From positions 87,670,261-87,734,260 of the forward strand of contig NC_081829.1 of the NCBI RefSeq assembly GCF_030867095.1: a stretch of 64,000 bases of DNA. The letters run 5' to 3'. Origin of the DNA: Alligator mississippiensis. Lineage: Eukaryota; Chordata; Crocodylia; Alligatoridae. A program made the position numbers and the translations under genes. This document shows positions 38,346 to 48,889 of the stretch, piece by piece (position 1 is the first letter of the stretch; every line of letters starts with the position of its first letter). Under the pieces are notes generated by a model. The model ran no database searches. It had not been told where the DNA came from and was given only the letters and a program-made list of their open reading frames with translations.

Positions 38346-38720
38346 ACGTCACCAATGACTCAGAGGCCGTGCAAGCGTGTCTCTACTGCACGGGCTGGCT
38401 CGGACCGTGGCGCAAACATCTCTGAGACAGCAGGTCGTGCAGACGGGTGCTGCAGTACGGGTCAGGCTAGCTGGATCCCCAGGGGCAGAGATGGATGGGT
38501 GCAGCCAAGGACTTAGGCCTAGGGTTGCCAACTCTGAACTGAGGTTTCATCCCATGATGTAATGCCTTTCCATCAGGACGGCAAATGCACGTGACCTATT
38601 CCCTTAAAAAAAAAACAAAAAAAACCCCACTGGACAACTGTATAAATCAGCTTCAACATGTCACGTTCATCTCAATGCATCACTTACCCTAGGATGAATG
38701 ATGCACCCCTAGCATCAAGC

Positions 38721-38874
38721 GGGGCGGGGCGGCCACGTGGGGGCGGGGCTGGCGGGAAAGCCTGGCGCGGGGCGGGGCGGAGCTGCCACGTGGGGGCGGG
38801 GCTGGCGGGAAAGCCTGGCACGGGGCGGGGCGGAGCTGCCACGTGGGGGCGGGGCTGGCGGGAAAGCCTGGCCC
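38721..38874 (+). promoter_or_regulatory. PRDX3: Triplicated 53-bp promoter module (GC box, E-box, E2F-like)
   Basis: Three direct copies begin at 38721, 38769 and 38822. Each has GC boxes (ggggcgggg), a canonical CACGTG E-box (38734, 38787, 38840), another ggggcgggg box and an E2F-like ggcgggaaa (38751, 38804, 38857). The first copy lacks 5 bp (agctg). The array ends about 25 bp before the ATG at 38899, so it should be the core or proximal promoter. PRDX3 is a known MYC target in mammals, and CACGTG is the MYC/MAX and USF site. Actual binding is inferred. Confidence 0.85.
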
Positions 38875-38898
38875 CGGGCTGTCCCCGCCTCTTGCAAC

Positions 38899-39079
38899 AT
38901 GGCCGCTGCCTTGGGAAGGTCGCTGCGGGCCGCGGTGGGTGTAAGGCCGGGCCGGGGCAGGGGCAGCGGCAGCGGGTGGGCAGGAGCACCCCTTTCACCT
39001 TCGCCCCGTCTCGTTGCAGGTGTGCCGGGCCGGGCCGGGTCCCTGGGGGCGCTGCGCCGCCGCCCCGCGGCCCCTCGCT

Positions 39080-39111
<32 letters not shown>

Positions 39112-42100
39112 GAGGACGCGCGGGCCCGGGGCGGAGCCGCTGCCCCTGCCCCGCCGCCCCTTCAGCACCAGTAAGGCGGGTCCCTGCCCCTGGCCTGGGT
39201 TGATTTGGGCTGGGGTTGCCCTTGGGTGCTGCTGCGTCCCCCCCAAGCCAAGGTGCTGCAGCTGGTTGGGATCCTGCCCCCAGGCCTTCCCGGCGCGCCG
39301 CCTGCTCCGGCATCTCAGGATAAGGTGACTCTTCCCTCCAGGTTGTCCCAAGTTCGTTCCTGCTGTCACGCAGCACGCCCCCTACTTCAAAGGGACGGCG
39401 GTTCTCAACGGGGAGTTCAAGGAAATGAGCCTGGATGACTTCAAGGGGAAGTATCTGGTGCTCTTCTTCTACCCGCTGGATTTGTGAGTACAAGCTTTTA
39501 CGTCCCACGTGTTGGGGATCCGGGTTGTAGCTGAATCGGTCCAGAGGCAAAAGGCATCCAAGCTCGTGGTAGAGGGGGTGCGACCAACTAGATTTTTGCC
39601 AAAAAATATTGTCTTTTTAATTGCAGTTGAAGATAATTGGGGTTTTTTGCAAAAATCTAATTGGTCTAATAGTCTTTAATTGCAATTAAAGACAGTTGGG
39701 GTTTTTTGGTGCAAAAATCTAGATGATCTAATAAAAGAGATCACCTCTACCGTGAGTTTCGATGGCTTTTATTTCCCTGCTTTCATTGAGATGCCTGCTT
39801 AGGCATGGGGCCCATAGATTAACAGCTATGAAACTATTGCCAATGACTTATACGGTGGTTTGCATCCTCTTATCCTGAGCGTCTGGTTCTGGAGTGAGAG
39901 TGATAAGAGCTTTAGGGAGGCGACCGTTTGATACAGCAACAGTACCGTCAGCGACTCCAGTGTGCCGTTGGGGATAAATCCTGTTGCCGAAGTGCAGCAG
40001 TGGCTTTTCACATAGTGTCCCTACATAGGGGAGTGCTGGGTGCAGGGAGGGTGTGCTGGGCAGCACCTTGTATCAGCTCCAAGATGTGAAGGGTTCAGTG
40101 TTGGGGAGGGCACTGCCACGGCCAGTGGATCTCCAACTAAGCTGTTCATTTAAGCCAAAGATAGCCAGAAAGGGAGTGTTGGGTATTCATTCTGTAAAAA
40201 CTTGGGAGTCTTTCCCAGCATCTTGATGGGCAAGGTGTTTTTTCTCTTTTAGCCTCTTTTCTCCATGATCCTCTAATGGAGGATAGGCTGCAAGTGGCAC
40301 CAGCAGCCTCTGTGTGGCACACGGCAGACTGGGAAGGTGACAGACAGGTTGGGCAGGGAGGAGAAAGCAGAGCGGCAGGTGAGCCAGGGGAAGGGGAGCA
40401 AAGCAGCACTCTGGGAAAGTGCAGGGCTAATTTGTGGTCTGCCAAATAGGTTGGTCCCAGCTTCCCTAGTATAACACCCAAGAATTGACATGTGTAAACA
40501 TCTTGCAGATATGAAATTAAAAATGCATTCAATCTTGGTGTGTTGTCTAACTGTGTTGTAGTTTCAAGACCTGTTGGCACTCAGGTAGTATCTTAGAAAT
40601 CAAATGAGTGATTCAAGAACTTGTAAAGCTGTCAAAACTGTAAAATCTGCAATTCAGCAGCATGTTTTGTGCCTAGAGACAAATGTATTTGATTCTGTTC
40701 AAAGTTCTCTGTACTGAACTTTCAACTTACTTTCTTTTGCTGTCCAGCACTTTTGTGTGTCCAACAGAAATTGTGGCTTTTAGTGACAAAGCCAATGAAT
40801 TTCGTGATGTGAATTGTGAAGTGGTTGCTGTGTCTGTGGATTCTCACTTCTGTCATCTGGCATGGATAAATACCCCAAGGAAGGTATGAATTGGGTGACT
40901 CTTTTCTCAGCAACAGCACTTTTAAAGAGCAGAGAGGCAGTCAGCCGGGTTAACGGGTTAACCTGAAGTTGGGCAGAAGGCAGGGCAGAGTTGCACTGTA
41001 TGGACTAATTCGGAGATTGATAAGCAAGCAACAGCTCACTTTATCTGAAGTGAAGCTTACAGAATTTTACAGTTAATCAAGTAGACTGTCTTCAACTTCA
41101 CCAAGGGCTCCTATAGACATGTGTGGAGCTTGCTCTGACACGTGGGAAATCCAGGCTGGAGCATAAAAATTGTTGTGCTCCAGCAGCCTTTTTCATCATG
41201 TGTATCAACGTCCCTGTGCTGAAAAAATGGTGACGGGTCGCTTTGAAATAACACATTTGATGAGCTTTAGTTCAAAGTGCCCTGCTGCTGTTTTTTCAGC
41301 ATGGGTCTCCCATTGATCTCCCAGCATTCTCCAAAACTGAGCAAGCATTCTTCATTTGAGGGGGAAAATGAGCTTTGATTTCTCTAACATAGAGCTAGCT
41401 ACTCACATGATTAAGGTTATTGTGGCTAAGCCATTTCAAGATCAGGGTCTGGTTGAATGCCCGAGATTACACAATGATTAACTGTCTGTGCCAGGAATAG
41501 AAAAACAAACAAATCATCAGTTCTGTTTCAAGGATAGGTAGTTTATCTCTAGCACTCAGTGTTGCAAAAATCAGCAGACACTTTAAATAGACTCCCTTGA
41601 TTGTGTCTACTTGGGGGGAAAGTAGCTTTATTAAATATCAACTCTCTTTTTAAATGCAGCGATCATTTAAATGTTCAAAATGCTGTGATCATGGACAAAT
41701 GTGAACATCTGTACTGTGAATATATGGTCTACACATACATACTAAGTATGTGTTAACAGGTGAAAAGCCAGTGCTTCTGTTGGTTATGGCTGTGCTGCTA
41801 TTTAAGGCTGCCAACCATTCACATTTTAAAAAACCCTTAGCTTGCCCATTGGTTACAATCCATTGTGTCCCTGGAAGTTCTTCTGAACTTCGGGACCTGA
41901 AAGTGTGCTTCCTTCCTGACCCATCTCTTGTAATGTATTCAAAACTCATTTAGGTGCTTCAAGCATAAGGAGTCTTCCAGCTGCAATCCCACAACTTTCT
42001 GGCCTTGCCTTTCCAGACCTTTTGTATTCCACTTCTCTCCACTGCTTGTAATTAGAGCCAAGCACAGGAAAGAAAAGAAGTGGACAGATTAATGCCTAAG

Positions 42101-45100
42101 AGACCCCTTCTAGAAATCCAGTTTACCTGATACTTGTGTCTCCTCCTGTGCTTTTCATGCAGCCACTGCTAGGTAATGTAGATGGGGAAGGAAAAATGAT
42201 GAGTGTTGGCCTAGCTGAGGAAGACTTGGTCCTCTCTCTGAATAGCAGTGTTGTGACCTATCCAAAGTGACCATTGCTGTTGTCCATGGTCTCATACTGT
42301 TAGTGCGAATGGTTTTAACAGGGGTTTTGTTTAATAGTTGTGTGCGGTCGCTTCTGTTTAAACACGGGAAATTAGGTTTGTTTAGAGTATTGAACTAACT
42401 GTACCATGTTTAGCGTAGGTTAATGAATGATTCTGATAGGTGTTTGGTGATGAAATGGAAATAAGACGCTAAGCAGGAGCTTAATGAAAGATCTTCAATT
42501 TCTCTCCATTAGAGTGGTGGTCTGGGCCACATGAACATCCCCCTCTTGTCAGATTTAACAAAACAAATCTCCCGAGATTACGGCGTGCTGTTAGAAGGAC
42601 CTGGTCTAGCGCTAAGGTAAGAGCCTGTTTGCTGGTAACCTCTTGTTGGTCACTGGCTCTAAGAACATTGTGCACCCCGTTTCTCTCAAAACGAGTTTAG
42701 GGGTAAAAAAGGGAACATGTAAGACTACTTGGCTCACTTTTTAGTTTGTTGAACGCTCTTCTAGAGGGTGGGAAGGGGGTTGTGTTCTTGCAGAGGTCAG
42801 TGAATGAAGCCCTGAATCAGTCTCCTGAGGAATCCTTAGGAGAAAGAGGATGCTTTGTTTTGTTTTCAGCTCAGGTACAGGCAAAATGAGTTAGGTCCAG
42901 TCCTTGTTTCTTATCTGAGTGAGAGGTGGATAAGTTAGATCAGTAATAATGACTATAAAGAAGTCTAAAGAGAATCCAGTCTGTAACTTGGAAATGCCCA
43001 TGAAATTCTAGCTGTACATGTTTGATACAGCAGAACTGCCTACATGCTGAGAAGGAAAGGAGCCTGCCATTTGTCTCCTCCTTGTAGCTTTTGTATGGAC
43101 TCCACGGACTGAAAATCTCTTTTGCACCCTGTACTCAAGTCCAGAGTTCCTTTTTTTTGATGTTTTAAAAGGAAAACTATTTATTCCATATAATTCATTA
43201 ACTTCGACCCCATTGTGTGTGTGTATTGTAGGGGTTTTGTTGTTTGGTTTTTTTTTCCTCTTACTGAGGAGGGAGAGAGAGAGAACCTTCCAAATTAAAT
43301 TAAATTGCTTTACTTTTTTAGGATGGAGCTTCCAGTGATATTTGTTGCCAATCTAGTTAAACTCAACCAATTTTAGTATATTACAACTGATCCTGAGAAG
43401 TTCGTTTAAATGTCTAGTCAAAGCATCCTTGGAATTAGGCATAGCTCTCAATTCAATAATTCCCTGTTCCTGGAATTCAGAGCATTGTATCCGTATTTGT
43501 GTGGTGGTTTTTTTTCCAACCAGGAAAAGTAGTTCTGCTGTACTAATGTGGCTACTACTTCTGGTACTTAAGCTACCTCATTCAGAGCTAGCTTGGGTAT
43601 CTCTACATGCCCTGCATTTTGCCATGCTGACATGCCCTTATGTTTACCCCTCCTCCCACCAGCTCCAAAACAGGAAGAATTCCTCCCCTAGCTAGAAGGT
43701 ATTGATGGAGGTTATATTTTCTTATTTTGTTATATTTCTCTAATCCAGGGGTGGGCTGGAGGGCCCACTTAAGTGGCTCTTCAGCCCAAATAATTCCCCA
43801 CCCCTGGCTAAAGGACAAGGAGGTGGGTGGACAAAGGTTAGGAGAACTTAACTTCTGTTCCCCACTTTTCCCTGCACCCTGCCACCCCTTTCCCTGAGTC
43901 CCCAGCATGTGGCCAGGCCAGTGCCACACTGTGTTCCTGTGCACTGCCTTGGGACACATGGGCACAGCTGGAACGGCTCCTTTATGACCTGGCTGGGGAC
44001 TTACGGTAGGGGAGGAGGTTCAGGGAGAAGGGGAAACGCAGTTTGGCACCGACTTGGCCATACCTAGATAACCTGCAGCTCTTGGCTCCCTTCTCCCTGT
44101 ACCCCCTCCCCTGTCCCAAGCACGTGACCTGGTCAGGCAGGAGCCATGAGGCGCTTAAGGCAGCTTGTGGGAACACTGTGGCACTAGCACAGCCTGGCAA
44201 TGTGCTGGGGACTCTGGACAGGGATGCAGGAAGAAGGGGGAAGGGAGCCATGGGTTATATGAGTCCAGCTGGGCTGATGCTGCACTGTGTTCTCTCCTTC
44301 TTCCTGCACCACTACCCCGATATGTGGCCAGGCCAAGCTAGTGCTACACTGTGTTCCTGTGGGCCATTTTGAGCCACATAGGTGCAGCTGGCTCGGCTCC
44401 TGCATGATCCAGCCATGTGCCAGGGACTCAGGGTTGGGTAGGAACTGTGCCAGGGTTGGACAGCAGCTGTGCTAGCCACTCCAGCTACACTCACTTGGTG
44501 CAGCCCAAAGCAGTGCATGGGAACCCAGCATGGCACCTCATTAGCAGTGCCTGCACCCCTACCAAGCCCCGATCTGGCAGAGCCCAGAAAATCTACTGAT
44601 CCTGGCCCCCTTTCTCCTACACCCCCTCCCCACCAATGCGGGGGAACCTCACTTGAGCTTTGACTTGTTGGGGCAGGCTGTCTTGTCTGTGAAGGCTCCA
44701 ACCCTGCGGCTGATGTGGAGACAGCCTCGTGGGCAGAAACCTGGCCAGGAGCTCGGCACCCCCTGCCTTGGACTATACAGTGGGGTGGGGAGTAGGGCAG
44801 GGCAGGCTGGGCCAGGGTGGGGGGTGGCTACTGCTACTGCAGCTGGCTGGCATGAAGAAGGGAAATGGGCAACAGGCACCAAAAGCCAGGGCAGCCACAG
44901 TCCAGATACAATTCTCCTTCAGGGAAACAACTGCGTGCTGGATAACAGCATTTGGTGGGCCAGATTTTGCTCATTCCCGCTCTGATTAGTGACTTGAATT
45001 CTCACCCTTTGTGTAAAAGGAAGTAACCATAAGGCCACATTCATAATTGTATAAATGTTGCATATCATTGCTCCATATGATCCAGTAGGACCTATTTTTT

Positions 45101-45916
45101 AGAATGACTGCATCTGCAACATACAGAATTTGACATGCACAAAAACATGGTAAGGAGTTCATTTTCTAAAAGCTCAAACTACTTGTTTTGCAGAGGTCTC
45201 TTCATCATTGATCCTAATGGAATCATTAAGCATCTGAGTGTCAATGATCTCCCGGTTGGCCGCAGTGTGGAGGAGACCCTTCGCTTGGTGAAGGCATTCC
45301 AGTATGTAGAAACTCATGGAGAGGTTTGTCCAGCAAACTGGACTCCAGAATCCCCCACGGTATGTATTATTTAAAATATGGGCCCAGTCATGGCACCTTT
45401 GCATGGAAAACCTGCAAGGCTGAGCACGTGTTAACTTAAAGCTCTGAAATGGCTTTGATCATAGGAATTAATGGGATTACTTGGAACAACTTGATGTTTA
45501 TGCTCAGGACTAAGTGTTCACACATACTCTATTGAGGATGCAGGGTGCCCCCCCCCCTTCCCCCTTCCTGCCCATATGCACACTTAATCTTCCCTAGCTT
45601 CTCGAACTATATGTAATTTAAATTTGTCTCTGTATTGTGCAGAGCCCAAGTCAAAGCAACATGAATTGTTTTCATTTCTTCACTTCTAAAATATTTCTAA
45701 GATAAACATTCGTGAGAGTGTATGCCAGTAAGTGGACATACAGAATTAATAATTTGTTTAAATCTTAATTGTTAAATAGAAGTGCAAACCTTAAAACCCT
45801 ATTTCTTTTTGTCTCTTCCTGTACACCCAAGTTATTTCAACTTGTAATATGTTTATTTACAGATAAAGCCAACTCCAGAAGCTTCTAAAGAGTACTTTGA
45901 GAAGGTGCATAAATAG
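38899..45916 (+). CDS. PRDX3: PRDX3, mitochondrial thioredoxin-dependent peroxide reductase (7 exons)
   Basis: Coding exons are 38899-38934, 39020-39170, 39342-39483, 40748-40883, 42513-42616, 45194-45359 and 45863-45916. All junctions are GT-AG and in phase, giving 262 residues (human 256). PRDX3 is a typical 2-Cys peroxiredoxin of the mitochondrial matrix that reduces hydrogen peroxide and is recycled by thioredoxin 2. Residues 1-62 are a basic transit peptide with 11 alanines, ending near FSTS; the mature enzyme follows around [11 protein letters not shown]. The peroxidatic Cys114 is in FTFVCPTE and the resolving Cys235 in [12 protein letters not shown] (157-160) and the C-terminal YF motif (KEYFEK) are present, the pair linked to sensitivity to over-oxidation. 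Cys145 (HFCHLAW) is Ser in human PRDX3 as I recall it. The start is the first ATG after the promoter repeats and matches MAAA of the family. Confidence 0.98.
39080..39109 (+). repeat. PRDX3: GCC trinucleotide repeat encoding poly-alanine
   Basis: Ten GCC codons in a row, preceded by GCT, encode 11 alanines in the mitochondrial presequence (exon 2). Pure codon use suggests slippage and possible length variation between individuals. Confidence 0.9.
39560..39765. repeat. Inverted-repeat-rich segment in PRDX3 intron 3
   Basis: Two near copies of ttggggttttttg with caaaaatcta flank a taattgcaattaaag core. The right part (gatctaataaaagagatca) matches the reverse complement of the repeat at 35815-35950. 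Confidence 0.5.
39766..40747. other. PRDX3: PRDX3 intron 3, remainder
   Basis: Intron sequence before exon 4. No further feature recognised. Confidence 0.6.
40884..42512. other. PRDX3: PRDX3 intron 4
   Basis: Intron sequence with a decayed hAT-like fragment at about 41104-41335. No other feature recognised. Confidence 0.6.
41104..41335. mobile_element. hAT-like fragment in PRDX3 intron 4
   Basis: The left end gggctcctatagacatgtg and the interior (tcatgtgtatcaacgt, agctttagttcaaagtg) match the element at 3501-3821. The right end is not clear. Confidence 0.55.
43746..44979. mobile_element. hAT nonautonomous element, 1.2 kb, in PRDX3 intron 5
   Basis: The left end is caggggtgggctggaggg and the right end ggccagattttgctcattcc, the termini of the family seen at 12352. 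Flanks ctctaatc (43738-43745) and ctctgatt (44980-44987) match at 6 of 8 positions. The interior holds imperfect GC-rich repeats of 100-220 bp sharing gtgttcctgtg and agccatg-type words. A self-contained 60-bp inverted pair at 43746-43806 may be a separate tiny MITE at its edge. Confidence 0.65.
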
Positions 45917-46825
45917 ATCATCAAATATGCAGATGGATAGCAGAGGAGGAGTCTGTTCCTGTTAGTTTAGACACCATGTGCTGGATTTACCAAGAAAGTA
46001 GCCATGACTATAATAAATGCAAGCTGTTAAAGTTTTTGTTCAGGTGGGGGGGAAATACTGAAATTTTTGCTGGCTTGTTAAATTCTCTAAATTGAGTTCT
46101 GTGGGGGTTTTTTTTCAAAGAGATCACATCGTAGTTTTGCATATCATTGCAATTGGCAGTTATTCTGGCATCTTTCACATATAGTATGAAGCGTGTGTGC
46201 GATGTGTCTTTTGGTTTTTGTTTTTTTTTTGTGGGGATGGTGGAGTTTTTCTTGCTTGTTATACAGTCCCTAATTGGAAATAGTACCAGGTTTATTATGT
46301 GCACATGGGAAGGCCAGGATAAACTCCTGTTCTGAGAAGGCTTGTACGGTGTGGATGCTACAGGGAAACTTCTTAGAATTGATTCCTTTTTAATTTGTGA
46401 ATATGTCTGTGAGAAGGGAGATGAGAAATCATTTTCTTTCCATAATTTATGTTTTTGTCCCCATAAAATGCTTCCAAAAATAATTTTGGAAGTTGCAGTA
46501 ACTGTCAGCCAAGATGATATGAGTGTAAAAGCAAATGGATAGGAACAGAAACATGAAGTACTGCACTCTGTTCAGAAACTGGCAAATATATGAACTCTAA
46601 TTGTGATAGATTTACCAGAGCTTAACAACTTAACATTTCAAAAATAGTTGTCTGTTCACTTGAACTGTCTGCTCTGGACACGGCTTCCAAATATTGTATT
46701 GCTTGACATGTAATAATGTATCAAGACTCATTGAGTCTTCCTGTAATTTAATATGGCTTCTGAAATCATCTTGAGCATATTTTCTTAAACTATGCAAACA
46801 TCAATAAATTAAATCTTAAGAAAGC
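45917..46825 (+). other. PRDX3: PRDX3 3' UTR with two poly(A) signals
   Basis: After the stop codon, AATAAA signals occur at 46012-46017 and 46803-46808. The first would give a 3' UTR of about 120 nt and the second about 900 nt. Use of either is inferred. Confidence 0.7.
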
Positions 46826-47207
46826 AGACTATCTGCCATTTTAAACAGTGGGCCAGAATACTCCTGTTACTCTCATTAGGAGAGGCTAGATGTGTTGTTC
46901 ACTCTACGTGCTGTTTCCAGCTACCCCATCTACCACCTTTTTAACCTCTGTTCTTCCACACGATTTCTCCTCCATCTGGTGAAAAGATGAACAAAGCGTA
47001 ATCCACTCACTCCTCTAGTCCTTTTTTCCTTTATATATATGATCCAGTTTCCACCACTCACAGCTGTAGCTACTTATAGCAGTTAATATAATAGAAAAAC
47101 AATCATTTTGGTCTGAACTGGATCGTTTTGGGGTATGTTTGTTTTGTTACTTAATCTGCAAGATTAATTTGTTACAGTTTTGTAACTGAAACAGAAAAGG
47201 CATAAGA

Positions 47208-48410
47208 TGGCTTGATTTGGCCCACTAGGCCAGTCTGTCTGGCCCATGGGGCCCCTTCCAAAAGACACTTATTACGGGCGTGTGTCTTCCCCTCTAAAAG
47301 CCGGTGAGAGGTATGGGCTTTCAGAGGCACTGGTTGTAGGAGGCATGACTGCAGCAGCAGCAGCTCGAGCTTTGCCTGCTAAGCAACCTGGCCCTACCTC
47401 AGCCTAGCCTGCTCTGCCTTGGGCCCAGGGTAGGGGACACTGGAGACAGGAAGCTTCTGCCTGGCAACTCCATGGCTCTTCCCCAGCCCTTCCTCTGTGC
47501 AAGAGTGCAACTTAAGAAGGGCCCCAGGTTTTCCCATTGAGGAAATAGGGGGGAAGCCATGGACAACTGCCCCGTTCCGTGCCACCACATGTGGCTTTCA
47601 GGACTCTGGTCAGGAGCTAGCTGTGGGGAGCCATGTGCCGTCAGGTTGTGTGTGCCATCAGCTCTGTGTCTCCACTGCCGTGGGGCTCCCAGTACTCCAG
47701 CCAGGATCCCCACATGGAGCTCCTGACACTCCAGCAGGGAGTCATTCCCCATCAGGCCAGGCTGGTTCTGTGCTGCCACATGGGGCTTCTGGCACTCCAA
47801 CCAGGAGCCATGCACCGTTAGGCCAGGCTGGGCCAGGCCAGCTCCATGCTGCTAAGTGCAGCTCCCAGGAATCAACCAGAGCTGTGCGCTGGTGGGGAGC
47901 ACCATCTGCCATGAGCACCCCAAGGACCTGCTGCCTGCTGCTGCCAGTGACAAGCTGTGTGCCATGGGGGCATGTGGGGAAGGGGTCCCACGTTCATACC
48001 CCACTACACACACACACACACTTCCTCATCACACCCTCCACCCAATGTGCAAGAGTAAGACTTTAGTTTGAGCTATTATGCAATCTATATATACTATGCA
48101 AACGCATGTAAATCAGGACAAAAATATTTTTTAAATAAAAAACTGTAGTAGGTGTTTGATTTTCAGTATATGCTTTATTTTTTTCCAGTTCCAAGGTGGC
48201 AAGCTCCCCTTTTCAAAAGACTACTTCTGGGGTCCAGGAGAGGGATTTCTGGTGGCAAAGGTCAGGGGTTAGAGATGGGACTTCCAGTCCCTAGATGGCA
48301 ACCGAAGGGTAGGGCACCTGTCAAGGGGCAGGGCTACCCTTGCAGCCCTTGACAGCTCACTATAAAGCAGCCCTCCAGCCACAATAATTGCCCACCCCTT
48401 ATATAAGAGA
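47208..48410. mobile_element. hAT nonautonomous element, 1.2 kb
   Basis: The left part reads gatttggcccactaggccag and the right part ccacaataattgcccacccc, the family termini in reverse order. Flanks cataaga and tataaga are a probable target duplication. The interior has repeated GC-rich words such as ccatgtgcc and tccagccagga, and a short (CA)n. No transposase. Confidence 0.75.
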
Positions 48411-48889
48411 AGCTGCATATTTATAACTTAATTTATTGTAGGGAGAAGGAGTTTTATTTCTACTTAAACCAAATATCTTCAAAAATCCTTTCAACCTCTC
48501 ATTCATAGTAGTCCATTGTTACAAGTGTAAGAGGTAGCATTAAATATACACAAGTTTGGGCTCTGGTAAAATTTTACATTTCTGTTTCCTCAAGAGCTGC
48601 CCCTAATGTGCTGTGTATAGTCCAACTCGGACATCAAACTAGTGCTTTTTTTTTTTAAATTTTTCCTAGGAGAAAAGTTAGAAGAGAACCTCTTTTTCAG
48701 CTGTTTTCCATACTTAGACCTGAAAAAGTGAGTTTAGGGCACGTCACATTTAGGTGTGACTTTTTTAGTAAAAGTGGAAATAATCCTGTCTTGCCTAATT
48801 GAATTGTGAATTGTGTGTAATGCCTACTAAAATGCTTTAAGAAACCTCTGAGACCATTTCTCATCATTGGGACCAATATTGCCTTAGAT

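Larger units (their letters stand above)
38700..39300. promoter_or_regulatory. PRDX3: CpG island of the PRDX3 promoter
   Basis: Very CpG-dense sequence covering the proximal promoter, exon 1, intron 1 and exon 2. There is no TATA box; GC boxes are abundant. It is separate from the GRK5 island, about 11.5 kb away. Confidence 0.9.

Noticed and set aside
38684-39550. 288-codon minus-strand open frame over the PRDX3 promoter and exons
   Set aside because: It is the antisense shadow of GC-rich PRDX3 sequence and of the 53-bp tandem promoter units, with no homology.
43982-44985. Several open frames of 60-130 codons within PRDX3 intron 5
   Set aside because: They fall in the GC-rich interior of a nonautonomous hAT element.
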